DNA from: DATAEY01 sp045805565
GTDB taxonomy: Bacteria > Actinomycetota > Thermoleophilia > Solirubrobacterales > Solirubrobacteraceae
Direction of reading: 5' to 3'
Length of the DNA: 64,000 nt
NCBI GenBank assembly: GCA_045805565.1
Contig: JBJMKZ010000020.1
Coordinates: 73,216-137,215, forward strand
The notes beneath the pieces are model-generated. The model made no database searches. It was not told the DNA's origin and worked only from the letters and a program-made list of their open reading frames with translations. This document shows, piece after piece, positions 41,588 to 50,390 of this stretch. The number at the start of each line of letters is the position of its first letter. Within the stretch, counting starts at the first letter, position 1. Made by a program: the position numbers and the translations under genes.

Positions 41588-44547
41588 CGCGCGGAGCCTC
41601 CATCGCCCTGGTCGAGCGCCATCTTGATCACCTCGGCCAGGTGCAGGGCGCGGCGGTCGGTGAGCTGCTCGATCTGGCTCTTGCAGCTGAACCCGTCGGC
41701 GATCACGAGCGTGTCCTGCGACACCGCTCGCACCGCCGGAAGCAGCCTGCGCTCGCCGATCTTCACCGACAGGTCGTAGTGCCCGGCCTCGTAGCCGAAG
41801 GAACCGGCCATGCCGCAGCAGCCCGAGTCGAGCAGCTCGAAGTCGAGGCCGAGTCTCTCCAGCGCCGCCTCCTCCTTCGCCATGCCCATCACCGCCTTGT
41901 GGTGGCAGTGACCGTGAACCACCGCCTTGCGCGCCAGCTGCGGCCACCGCCAGTCGCCGGCATGGGCGTCGAGGAACTCGGCGAGGGTCAGGGTCTGGAG
42001 GCTGAGCCGCTTGGCGTCCTCGTCGTGGGGAAGCAGGTTGACCAGCTCGTCGCGGAACACCGACACGCAGCTCGGCTCGACTCCCACCACGTGGACGCCG
42101 GCACGGACGTGCGGACGCAGCACCCGCACCAGGCGCCGGAGGAAGTGCCGGGCGGTGGGCAGCATCCCGTAGTCGTAGAGGGGGCGTCCGCAGCACAGCG
42201 CCGCCTGCGGCACCACCACGCGGTACCCGGCGGCTTCCAGGACCTCGACCGTCGCCCGCGCGGGCGCGGGGTCCAGGAAGTTCACGAACGTGTCCGGGAA
42301 CAGCACCACCGGCGCCGCGCCGACGTTGACCGGCTCCCGGCGTTCGAACCAGGCCTTGAACGTCTGCCGGGCGAACCTCGGAAGCTCGCGCTGCGGGGTG
42401 ACGCCCGCGGCGCGCCTCAGCAGCCCGCCGACCACCGGCACGCGAGGCACGGCGTTGGCCAGGCGCGGCGCGCGCTGGGCCGCGCGGGCGTGCAGCATGA
42501 TCAGCCCCATCGAGTAGGCGGCCGCCGGGCGCAGGCGCCGCTTGTAGTGCTTGGCGAGGAACTCGGCCTTGTAGGTGGCCATGTCGACGTTGACCGGGCA
42601 GTCGCCCTTGCAGCCCTTGCACGAGAGGCACAGGTCGAGGGCCTCGTCGACCTCCTCGCTACGGAAGCCGTCCTCGATGGTCTCCCCCCGCAGCATCTCG
42701 AACAGGATCCGCGCGCGCCCCCGGGTGGTGTGCTTCTCATCGAGGGTCACCATGTAGCTCGGGCACATCGTGCCGGTCTCGATGTCGCGGCATTTGCCGG
42801 CGCCCACGCACCGGGCGGCGGCGTGGGCGAAGCTCCCGCCGTCCTCCGGGTAGGCGAAGTAGGTGCGCGGCTGGGGCGGGTTGTAGTCCACGCCGAGCTT
42901 GAGACCCGCCACGATCGGCTCGGGCTCGACGATCTTGCCGGGATTCATGCCCCAGTCCGGGTCCCAGATCGACTTCAGCTCGCGGAACGCCTGGATCAGC
43001 TCGTCGCCGTAGAGCTTGGGCAGCAGCTCGGCGCGGGCCTGGCCGTCGCCGTGCTCGCCCGAGAACGACCCGCCGTAGTGCACGACGAGGTCCGAGGCCT
43101 CCTCCAGGAAGGAACGCCACCGCTCCACGCCGCCCGCGCTCAGCGGGTCGAAATCGATGCGGCAGTGAACGCAGCCGTCACCGAAGTGACCGTAGAGCGC
43201 AGCCTTGTAGTCGTAGCGGTCCATCAGCGCGCGGAAGTCGCGCAGGTATTCGCCGAGGCGATCGGGAGGCACGGCCGCGTCCTCCCATCCCTCCCAGTGG
43301 TCGCGCTCGCCGAGCCGGTAGGCGGTCGCCGCCAGCGCGTCCTCGCGCACCTTCCACAGCCGACGCGCCTGCGCCGCGTCTTCGATCAGCTTGATCGCGG
43401 GCGGGCTCTCCAGCTCCTCCAGCCACTGCGTGAGCTCCCTCGCGTGGGTTGCCGCCTCGTCCGGTGTGTCTCCCCCGAACTCGACCAGCAACCACCCATC
43501 GCCGTCCGGGAGCAAGGGGATGTCGCGAGGGTGCATGCCCCGAAGCTCCATGTCGGTGATCAGCCGGCGGTCCATTCCCTCGATGCCGATCGGTCCTCGC
43601 TCGCGGATCCCGGCTACGTGGTCGGCGGCGGTGAAGACATCGGGGAACCCGAGCGCCACCAGGGCGCGGGCCGGGGGATTGGGCAGCAGGCGGACAGTCG
43701 CCTCGAGCACCGTCACCAGCGTGCCCTCGCTGCCGGTGAGCGCCCGCGCCACGTGGAAGCCCTTCTCCGGCAGCAGGTCGTCGAGGTTGTATCCGGACAC
43801 CCGGCGCGGTATGTCCGGGTAGCGCTGGCGGATGAGATCGGCATACCGGTCGCGCAGATCTCGCATCCGGCGGTAGATCTCGCCCCGCTGGCCGCCATCG
43901 GCGATGATCCGCTCCAGCTCCTGCTCGCCGGTGGCGCCGACGCGCATGCGCAGCCCGTTGTAGGTGAGGACCTCGAGTTCCTGCACGTTGTCGGAGGTGC
44001 GCCCGCCCATCACCGAGTGGACTCCGCACGAGTTGCTGCCGATCATGCCGCCGAAGGTCGCGAACTCGTGGGTGGAGGTGTCGGGCGCGAAGGTCAGGTC
44101 GTCGCGCTCGGTGCGACGGGTCAGGTCGTCCCGGATGACCCCGGGCTGCACCCGCGCGATCCTGCCCTCGGTATCGATCTCGACGATGTTGCGCATGTGC
44201 TTTGAGGTGTCCAGCACCAGCGCGTCAGCTGCCAGCACCGTCCCCGGGATGCTCGTCCCGCAGCCGCGCGGGACGACCGGCACCCCCTGGCGGCGGCAGA
44301 CCGCGATGGCGGCGACGACGTCGTCGGCGTCCTGGGGCGCCACGGCGCCGAGGGGCACGTGCCGGTAGTTGCCGCTGTCGTGCGTGTAGACGGAGCGCCA
44401 GCCGGCGTCGAATAGCACCTCACCGCGAAGCTCCGATCGCAGCTCGGCCTCCAGCCGCGCGGTGTCCACGCGGCTCGTGCCGAGGCTCGTCGGGCGCGAC
44501 GGCGAGGCGGGGGCGCGGAGCGGGCGGTGACGGGCAGGAGCGCTCAT
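41584..44547 (-). CDS. FAD-linked oxidase fused to Fe-S oxidoreductase
   Basis: 987 residues, a GlcD-GlcF/D-2-hydroxyglutarate-dehydrogenase-like fusion. The N-terminal FAD domain (VPVVPRGCGTSIPGTVL, MIGSNSCGVHSVMGG) binds FAD, followed by the FAD-linked oxidase C-terminal domain with YGHFGDGCVHCRIDFDP. The C-terminal part has two Fe-S clusters, GAGKCRDIETGTMCPSY and CLSCKGCKGDCPVNVD, and the CCG-domain pairs CCGRP and SGCCGMAGSFGYE. Oxidises a D-2-hydroxy acid and passes electrons on. Located between an enolase-superfamily gene and a PPC protein. The ATG start is six bases after the enolase stop. Confidence 0.9.
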   Translation of the reverse strand: MSAPARHRPLRAPASPSRPTSLGTSRVDTARLEAELRSELRGEVLFDAGWRSVYTHDSGNYRHVPLGAVAPQDADDVVAAIAVCRRQGVPVVPRGCGTSIPGTVLAADALVLDTSKHMRNIVEIDTEGRIARVQPGVIRDDLTRRTERDDLTFAPDTSTHEFATFGGMIGSNSCGVHSVMGGRTSDNVQELEVLTYNGLRMRVGATGEQELERIIADGGQRGEIYRRMRDLRDRYADLIRQRYPDIPRRVSGYNLDDLLPEKGFHVARALTGSEGTLVTVLEATVRLLPNPPARALVALGFPDVFTAADHVAGIRERGPIGIEGMDRRLITDMELRGMHPRDIPLLPDGDGWLLVEFGGDTPDEAATHARELTQWLEELESPPAIKLIEDAAQARRLWKVREDALAATAYRLGERDHWEGWEDAAVPPDRLGEYLRDFRALMDRYDYKAALYGHFGDGCVHCRIDFDPLSAGGVERWRSFLEEASDLVVHYGGSFSGEHGDGQARAELLPKLYGDELIQAFRELKSIWDPDWGMNPGKIVEPEPIVAGLKLGVDYNPPQPRTYFAYPEDGGSFAHAAARCVGAGKCRDIETGTMCPSYMVTLDEKHTTRGRARILFEMLRGETIEDGFRSEEVDEALDLCLSCKGCKGDCPVNVDMATYKAEFLAKHYKRRLRPAAAYSMGLIMLHARAAQRAPRLANAVPRVPVVGGLLRRAAGVTPQRELPRFARQTFKAWFERREPVNVGAAPVVLFPDTFVNFLDPAPARATVEVLEAAGYRVVVPQAALCCGRPLYDYGMLPTARHFLRRLVRVLRPHVRAGVHVVGVEPSCVSVFRDELVNLLPHDEDAKRLSLQTLTLAEFLDAHAGDWRWPQLARKAVVHGHCHHKAVMGMAKEEAALERLGLDFELLDSGCCGMAGSFGYEAGHYDLSVKIGERRLLPAVRAVSQDTLVIADGFSCKSQIEQLTDRRALHLAEVIKMALDQGDGGSAR

Positions 44548-44553
44548 CGCGGC

Positions 44554-45663
44554 TCAGATCGCGTACTCGGCGGCGTCGGAGCGCCTCAGCTCCAGCCCCA
44601 GGCCCGGGCGCGAGGGGTCGGGCCGCAGGGTCCCCTCCACGGGCTGCAGGACGCCGTCGAAGAGCATGTTCTCGATCCGCACGTGGTCGTGGAAGTACTC
44701 GACGTGGGCGAGCGGTTCCAGGGCGCAGCAGGCGTGCGCGTGAATCGAGGGCGCGGTGTGCGCCGAGATCGGGATCTCGTGCGCCCGGGAGAGGGCAGCC
44801 ACGCGCAGCAGCTCGGTGATTCCCCCGCAGCGGGTCACGTCGGGCTGGAGGACGTCGACCGCGCCCGCCTCGAGCATCCGCCGGAAGTAGACCAGGTCGA
44901 AGCCGTACTCCCCGGCGGTGATCGCCATGCCGGCCGGCGCCCGGTCGCGCAGGAGGCGCAGCCCCTCGAGGTCGTCCGACGAGACGGGCTCCTCGAACCA
45001 GGTCACGCCCTGATCGGCGAACGCCTCGGCTTGGGCGAGCGCCTGCTTGCGGGTGTAGGCGCCGTTGGCGTCTACCAGCAGCTCGGCGCCGGGGCCGATC
45101 GCCTCCCGGGCGGCGCGCACTCGCTGCGCGTCGTCCTCCGGGGCCCGCCCCACCTTCATCTTCACGCTGGCGATGCCCGCCTCGACCCAGCCCGCGAGCT
45201 GGCGCTGCAGCTCATCGACGGTGTAGGACGTGAACCCGCCGCTGCCGTACAGCGCCACCCCGTCGCGAACGCGGCCGAGTAGATCGGCCAGCGAGAGGCC
45301 GACCAGCTTGGCCTTGAGGTCCCACAGGCAGACGTCGACCGCGGCGATCGCAGTCGACGCGATCCCCGGGCGGCCGAGATTGCGCACCGCGCGGGCCATC
45401 GCCCCCCAGGCGGCCGGCACCGACATCGCGTCGCAGCCCTCGACGGCGCCGACCAGTTTCGACTCGATGAGGCGCGCCGACGCCGCGTCCGCGTAGGTGA
45501 AGCCGATGCCGACCTCTCCGCCGGCGCGGGCCTCGACCACGACCAGGGTGGTGGCGTCCCATTCGAGCGTGCCGTCCGACTCCGGGCCCTCGGTGGGAAC
45601 CGTGTAGGCGGAGACATCCAGCCGCTCGACGGTCGCCTCGGCCCGCTGGGTGGCAGTCGTCAT
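44554..45663 (-). CDS. Mandelate racemase/sugar-acid dehydratase family (enolase superfamily)
   Basis: 369 residues. The catalytic Lys pair is K168-x-K170 (VKMKVG), the metal ligands are D198 (LVDANGAY), E224 (WFEEPV) and E252 (ITAGEYGF), and the second catalytic dyad is D275 (LQPDVTRCGG) with H302 (ISAHTAPSIH). This is the mandelate-racemase subgroup, which mostly dehydrates sugar acids to 2-keto-3-deoxy acids. Substrate not predictable. It lies seven bases after the TPP-enzyme gene and six before the FAD/Fe-S gene, so it belongs to one operon. Confidence 0.9.
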   Translation of the reverse strand: MTTATQRAEATVERLDVSAYTVPTEGPESDGTLEWDATTLVVVEARAGGEVGIGFTYADAASARLIESKLVGAVEGCDAMSVPAAWGAMARAVRNLGRPGIASTAIAAVDVCLWDLKAKLVGLSLADLLGRVRDGVALYGSGGFTSYTVDELQRQLAGWVEAGIASVKMKVGRAPEDDAQRVRAAREAIGPGAELLVDANGAYTRKQALAQAEAFADQGVTWFEEPVSSDDLEGLRLLRDRAPAGMAITAGEYGFDLVYFRRMLEAGAVDVLQPDVTRCGGITELLRVAALSRAHEIPISAHTAPSIHAHACCALEPLAHVEYFHDHVRIENMLFDGVLQPVEGTLRPDPSRPGLGLELRRSDAAEYAI

Positions 45664-45669
45664 TTGCGC

Positions 45670-47457
45670 TCAGCGGCCAGGAGTCACCTCTTGCAGCTTG
45701 TCCTTGATCGTCTGGCGGATCAGCCGGCGCGTGTTCGGGTCGCGCTTGATGAGCGCGGAGACCATCGCCTTGGCATGCTCGAGCGTTATGTGCGGCGGGA
45801 GCGGCGGGACCTCGGGGTCGGTCACCGCCTCGTAGACGACCGGGGTATCCGCGGCGAGCGCCTCGTCCCACGCCGGCCCCACCTGGTCGGGAGAGTCCAC
45901 TCGTATCCCCTTGAACCCGAGCATCTCCCCGTACCGCGCGTAGGAGAAGTCGGGGATCTCCTGCGAGGCCTCGAACTTCGGGTCACCGGCGAGCGCCCGC
46001 TGCTCCCAGGTGACCTGATTCAGGTCGCGGTTGTTGAGCACCAGCACGATCAGGCGCGGATCGCTCCAGCGCCGCCAGTACTTGGCCACCGTGATCAGCT
46101 CGTTGATGCCGTTCATCTGCATCGCGCCGTCGCCGACGAGGGCGATCGCCACCCGGTCGGGATGGGTGAACTTGGCGGCGATGGCGTACGGGACCCCCGG
46201 CCCCATCGTGGCCAGCGTCCCCGAGAGCGACCCCATCATCCCCTCGCGGATCTTCAGGTTGCGGGCGTACCAGTTCGCCGCCGAGCCCGAGTCCGAGGTC
46301 AGGATGCAGCGGTCCGGAAGCCTCGAGGAGAGCTCCGAGAAGACACGCTGGGGATTGAGCGGATCGGCGTCCTGCATCGCCCGGGCTTCGATCACGCTCC
46401 ACCAGTCGGCGACCCCCTGCTCGATCTGCTCGCGCCACGAGCGGTCGGTCTTGCGTTCGAGCTGCGGGATCAGCGCGCGGAGCGTCTCGGCGCTGTCGCC
46501 CACGAGGTTGACCTCGGTCGGATAGCGGATCCCGACCATGCGGGCGTCGATGTCGATCTGCACGGCGCGCGCCTGGCCCTCGTCGGGCAGGAACTCGGAG
46601 TAGGGGAAGCTCGAGCCGACGATCAGCAGCGTGTCGCACTCGTCCATGAGCTCCCAGCTGGGCCGTGTCCCCAGCAGCCCGATCGCCCCGGTCACGAACG
46701 GAAGCTCGTCGGGCAGCGCCGCCTTCCCCAGAAGGGCCTTGGCCACCCCCGCCCCGAGCAGGTCGGCCACCTCGACCAGCTCACGGGAGGCATGCAGGGC
46801 GCCCTGGCCGGCGAGGATGGCCACCCGCTGGCCCGCGTTGAGGATCTCGGCCGCGCGTCGCAGCTCGTCGTCCGCGGGAACCGTCCTCGGGGGCGAGTAG
46901 CCGATGCCGGAGTGGACGCTGCCGTGCGCCGACGGCGGCGGGTCGACGACGTCCTCCTGTTGGACGTCGTTGGGCACGATCACGCACGTCACGGTCCGCT
47001 CGGCCAGCGCGATTCGCATGGCGCGGTCGATGAGATGGCGAGACTGGGCGGGATCGGTGGCCATGTGCACGTACTCATGCGCCACGTCCTTGAACAGCGT
47101 GATCAGGTCGACCTCCTGCTGATAGTTGCCGCCCAGCGCCATCCGGTCCTGCTGCCCGACGATCGCCACCACCGGCTGGTGGTCGAGCTTGGCGTCGTAG
47201 AGGCCGTTCAGGAGGTGGATCGCTCCGGGGCCCGAGGTCGCCATGCACACGCCGGCCTCGCCGGTCCACTTGGCATGGCCGCAGGCCATGAACGCCGACA
47301 TCTCCTCGTGGCGTGCCTGCACGAACTCGATGCGCTCGGTGGCGCGTGAGAGCGCGCCGAGGAACCCGTTGATGCCGTCGCCCGGATAGCCGTATATCCG
47401 CCTGACGCCCCACTCCGAGAGACGCCTGAGCATGAAGTCCGCCACGGTCTCGGCCAT
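45670..47457 (-). CDS. TPP-dependent pyruvate oxidase/dehydrogenase-like enzyme
   Basis: 595 residues, acetolactate-synthase/POX family: N-terminal pyrimidine-binding domain (GIYGYPGDGIN-like start and RHEEMSAFMACGHAKWTG with the catalytic Glu), central domain, and C-terminal pyrophosphate domain with the metal motif VGDGAMQMNGINELITVAKYW then LNNRDLNQVTWEQ. The length and the Met/Asn-rich motif point to pyruvate oxidase or pyruvate:quinone oxidoreductase rather than acetolactate synthase. Shine-Dalgarno AGGGAGAGG before the ATG. Confidence 0.88.
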   Translation of the reverse strand: MAETVADFMLRRLSEWGVRRIYGYPGDGINGFLGALSRATERIEFVQARHEEMSAFMACGHAKWTGEAGVCMATSGPGAIHLLNGLYDAKLDHQPVVAIVGQQDRMALGGNYQQEVDLITLFKDVAHEYVHMATDPAQSRHLIDRAMRIALAERTVTCVIVPNDVQQEDVVDPPPSAHGSVHSGIGYSPPRTVPADDELRRAAEILNAGQRVAILAGQGALHASRELVEVADLLGAGVAKALLGKAALPDELPFVTGAIGLLGTRPSWELMDECDTLLIVGSSFPYSEFLPDEGQARAVQIDIDARMVGIRYPTEVNLVGDSAETLRALIPQLERKTDRSWREQIEQGVADWWSVIEARAMQDADPLNPQRVFSELSSRLPDRCILTSDSGSAANWYARNLKIREGMMGSLSGTLATMGPGVPYAIAAKFTHPDRVAIALVGDGAMQMNGINELITVAKYWRRWSDPRLIVLVLNNRDLNQVTWEQRALAGDPKFEASQEIPDFSYARYGEMLGFKGIRVDSPDQVGPAWDEALAADTPVVYEAVTDPEVPPLPPHITLEHAKAMVSALIKRDPNTRRLIRQTIKDKLQEVTPGR

Positions 47458-47566
47458 TGCCTCTCCCTTTCCTCCGTCGCCTCCCAGGGCGATCGTCGTG
47501 AGCAGCGCCTTGTCCGCAATACCCCGGGCGGGGCGTCGAGAATCCCGGCGTCCCGGTTGCCGCGCT

Positions 47567-49396
47567 TCAGTCGGTGACGACCCGCCGGTGCGAGGCGATC
47601 GCCAGCGCCGCCGTGATGTGCGAGAGGTGGCTGAGCCCCTGCGGGAAGTTGCCCAGCATCTCGTCCTGTTCGGGGTCGTACTCCTCGGAGAAGAGACCCA
47701 GGTGGTTCGAGGTGGCCAGGGCGCGGTCGAACACCGCGCGCGCCTCCTCGGGACGGTCCTGGTGGGCGTAGCACTCCGCGAGCCAGAACGAGCATGCGAT
47801 GAACGCGCCATCCTGGCCCTCGAGCCCGTCGTCGGACTTGTAGCGGCGGATCAGCCCGTTGCAGTCCAGCTCCTCGCGGATGGCGTCCGCGGTTCTCACC
47901 ATGCGCTCGTCGCGATACGGGAGGAAGTCGACGGGCGCCAGCAGCAGCACGGCGGCGTCGAGCTCCCGGCTTCCGAACGCCTGCACGAACACGCCGCGGT
48001 CCGAGTCGTACCCGTGCTCCTCGACCGCCTCCCGGATCTCCTCGGTGGCCTTCTTCCAGCGCCGCTTGGGCGCCTGACGCATGCACTCCTCGGCCAGGCG
48101 CAGCCCGCGATCGGCCGCCACCCAGCACATGACCTTCGAGTGCACGAAGTGCTGCGGCTCGCCCCGCCACTCCCACAGGCCGTGGTCGGGCTCCTCCCAG
48201 TGGTCGATGGCGCTGTTGACCAGGTTGACCGTGAAGCGCCACTCGTCGTCGTCCGGGGAGCGCCCCCGCTGGTGCCAGCGCCAGGTCAGCTCGGCGAGCC
48301 CTCCATAGGCGTCGAGCTGAAGCTGCTCGGCGGCGCGGTTTCCGATCCGCACCGGCCGCGCTCCGCGGTAGCCCTCGAGGTTGTCCAGCTGCTCTTCCCT
48401 GATCCGCCGCTCGCCGGCGATCCCGTAGGCCATCCGCAGGTCCTCGGCCTTGCCGGCGGTGGCGCGGTGGATGAACCGTCGGAAGTGCTCGGCTTCATGC
48501 TCGAACCCGAGCTCGGCGAGCGAGCGGACGCTGAACATCGAGTCCCGGATCCAGCTGTAGCGATAGTCCCAGTTGCGCTCGCCGCCGAAGGTCTCGGGCA
48601 GCGAGGTCGTCGGGGCGGCGACCAGCGCGCCGCTGGGCGCGTATGTGAGCGCCTTGAGCACCGCGGCCGAGCGCGCGACCGCCGGCGCCTCGGGCCCCTC
48701 CAGACGCACCTGCGACCCCCATCCGCGCCAGAAGCTGAGCGTCTGGTCGAGGGCCTCGTCGAGCTCCTCGGGAGCGACCCGGCGCGGGGGATCGCGATCG
48801 AGCTCGTCAGGCCGGATGAACACCAGCGAGAGGCGCACCCGCTCGCCCGAGCGGACGCTGCAGCGCGCCTCGAGGTGCGCCTTGGTGCCGATCTGGGTGA
48901 ACTCGGCGTCGCCCGAGATGATCAAACAGTCGTCGCCGCCGATCGCGGTGAACAGGTTGATGTTCTCGTGGCGTATCCAGGGCGGGACCGCGCCGTAGTC
49001 GAAGCGAGGGCTGATGTGGATCCGGAAGTTCACGAACCCCCTTCCGCCTTCGATGACCCTCAGCAGCTGGCGGTGCGGATGCAGCGGACTGTCCTCGCGG
49101 ACCGGGCAGCAGTCCAGCACCCGCGCCTCGCCGCTCGGGGTGCGGAAGGTGGTGGAGAGCACGAGTGTGTCGTCGACGTAGTCCTGGAATGAGGTCCATC
49201 TCTCCTCGTCGCTCGGCTGGATCGAGCAGAAGCCACCGTTGTCCCAGTCCAGCAGCCGGCCGAAGCAGCTCCCCGAGTGGAAGTGGGGCACGCAGTACCA
49301 GTCGATCGAGCCGCGACTGGATACGAGCGCACCGGTGTGGCAGTCGCTGATCAGCCCGTAGCTGCCGATGGGCGGATAGCGGTTCGAGGAGCTCAT
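47567..49396 (-). CDS. Glycoside hydrolase family 15 protein
   Basis: 609 residues; an N-terminal beta-sandwich of about 230 residues (PPIGSYGLISDCHTGALVS, DWYCVPHF) and an (alpha/alpha)6 barrel with NWDYRYSWIRDSMFS and the catalytic glutamates in EEPDHGLWEWRG and FSEEYDPEQDEMLGNFPQGLSH. GH15 members are glucoamylases, glucodextranases or trehalases; the HTGALVSSRGS-type start and missing signal peptide are most like the cytoplasmic trehalase/oligosaccharidase group. Leading gene of the minus-strand carbohydrate unit, preceded by an AT-rich promoter region. Confidence 0.92.
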   Translation of the reverse strand: MSSSNRYPPIGSYGLISDCHTGALVSSRGSIDWYCVPHFHSGSCFGRLLDWDNGGFCSIQPSDEERWTSFQDYVDDTLVLSTTFRTPSGEARVLDCCPVREDSPLHPHRQLLRVIEGGRGFVNFRIHISPRFDYGAVPPWIRHENINLFTAIGGDDCLIISGDAEFTQIGTKAHLEARCSVRSGERVRLSLVFIRPDELDRDPPRRVAPEELDEALDQTLSFWRGWGSQVRLEGPEAPAVARSAAVLKALTYAPSGALVAAPTTSLPETFGGERNWDYRYSWIRDSMFSVRSLAELGFEHEAEHFRRFIHRATAGKAEDLRMAYGIAGERRIREEQLDNLEGYRGARPVRIGNRAAEQLQLDAYGGLAELTWRWHQRGRSPDDDEWRFTVNLVNSAIDHWEEPDHGLWEWRGEPQHFVHSKVMCWVAADRGLRLAEECMRQAPKRRWKKATEEIREAVEEHGYDSDRGVFVQAFGSRELDAAVLLLAPVDFLPYRDERMVRTADAIREELDCNGLIRRYKSDDGLEGQDGAFIACSFWLAECYAHQDRPEEARAVFDRALATSNHLGLFSEEYDPEQDEMLGNFPQGLSHLSHITAALAIASHRRVVTD

Positions 49397-49523
49397 TTCG
49401 CGGGCCGGCGAAGGTGGCGCGGGACCGTGGAAGCCGTGACGAGCGCGATCCCTCCCTCCCTCTGGGCCGGATTTATATATCGCAGTTGATAGCGGGCCGC
49501 TGGTCCACGGGCGTCGCGTCCTC

Positions 49524-49529
49524 TAGCCT
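49524..49529 (+). promoter_or_regulatory. -10 box TAGCCT before the SDR leader ORF
   Basis: TAGCCT, nine bases before a GTG that opens an eleven-residue leader frame. Confidence 0.5.
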
Positions 49530-49538
49530 GCGCGGGTC

Positions 49539-49574
49539 GTGTCGGCCGCGGAACCTCGGAGGTTGGCCCTGTGA
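49539..49574 (+). CDS. Possible 11-residue leader peptide
   Basis: Reads MSAAEPRRLAL and ends in TGA overlapping the GTG of the next gene (GTGA). It begins nine bases after a -10 box, as leaderless genes here do. It contains the Shine-Dalgarno-like CGGAGG for the downstream gene. Translation of this small frame would couple to the dehydrogenase; evidence is from position only. Confidence 0.35.
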   Translation: MSAAEPRRLAL

Positions 49575-50350
49575 GCGATGGCCGGTTGCGCAACCGCCGC
49601 GCGCTCGTCACCGGCGGGGACAGCGGGATCGGGCGCGCCACCTGCAAGCGCCTGGCGATGGACGGCGCGCGCGTGGCGGTGAACTACCGCAGCGACGAGG
49701 AGGCGGCCCATGGCATCGTCGCCGAGATCACGCAGGAGGGCGGCGATGCGTTGGCGATCCAGGCCGACGTCTCGCAGGAGGAGGATGTCGTCGGGATGTT
49801 CGGCCGGCTGGCCGAGGACCTCGGCGGGCCGGTGGATCTGCTGGTCAACAACGCCGGCGTCGAGAAGCCCTTCAAGCTGGTCGACATGCCGCTCGAGGAG
49901 TGGGACAAGGTCATCGCGGTCAACCTCACCGGCGCGTTCCTCTGCGCGCGGGAGACGGCCAAAGGGCTCATAGACCGCGGCGACCCGGGTGTCATCGTGA
50001 ACGTTTCGAGCGTCCACGAGCTCATTCCCTGGCGCGAGTTCAGTCACTACTGCGCCAGCAAGGGGGGGATGAAGCTGTTCGGGCAGTCGATCGCCTACGA
50101 GCTCGCCCCGCACAAGATCCGCGTGGTGAGCATCGGGCCCGGCGCGATCATCACTCCCATCAACGAGGAGATGCTCGAGGATCCCGACCAGCGCCGGGAG
50201 GTCGAGGAGCAGATCCCGTGGGGGCGCCTGGGAAGAGCCGAGGAGGTCGCCGCCGCCATCGCATGGATCTCGGGCCCGGAGGCCGAATACATCACCGGCG
50301 TCACGCTGTTCGTCGACGGCGGCATGACGCTCTACCCGAAGTTCGTCTGA
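49571..50350 (+). CDS. Short-chain dehydrogenase, glucose 1-dehydrogenase-like
   Basis: 259 residues, classical SDR. NAD(P) motif TGGDSGIGRATCKRLA, the NNAG region LLVNNAGVEKPFK, catalytic Ser in NVSSVHELIPW and YxxxK in HYCASKGGMKL. The C-terminal ITGVTLFVDGGMTLYPKF is typical of glucose 1-dehydrogenases and 3-oxoacyl reductases. Basic NADP-preferring residues are present (NYRSDEEA). GTG start with CGGAGG upstream; preceded by a putative leader peptide. Confidence 0.9.
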   Translation: MSDGRLRNRRALVTGGDSGIGRATCKRLAMDGARVAVNYRSDEEAAHGIVAEITQEGGDALAIQADVSQEEDVVGMFGRLAEDLGGPVDLLVNNAGVEKPFKLVDMPLEEWDKVIAVNLTGAFLCARETAKGLIDRGDPGVIVNVSSVHELIPWREFSHYCASKGGMKLFGQSIAYELAPHKIRVVSIGPGAIITPINEEMLEDPDQRREVEEQIPWGRLGRAEEVAAAIAWISGPEAEYITGVTLFVDGGMTLYPKFV

Positions 50351-50390
50351 GCCGAGTAATCGGTCGAGCCGGCGTGTCCGGCGGTCCGGG

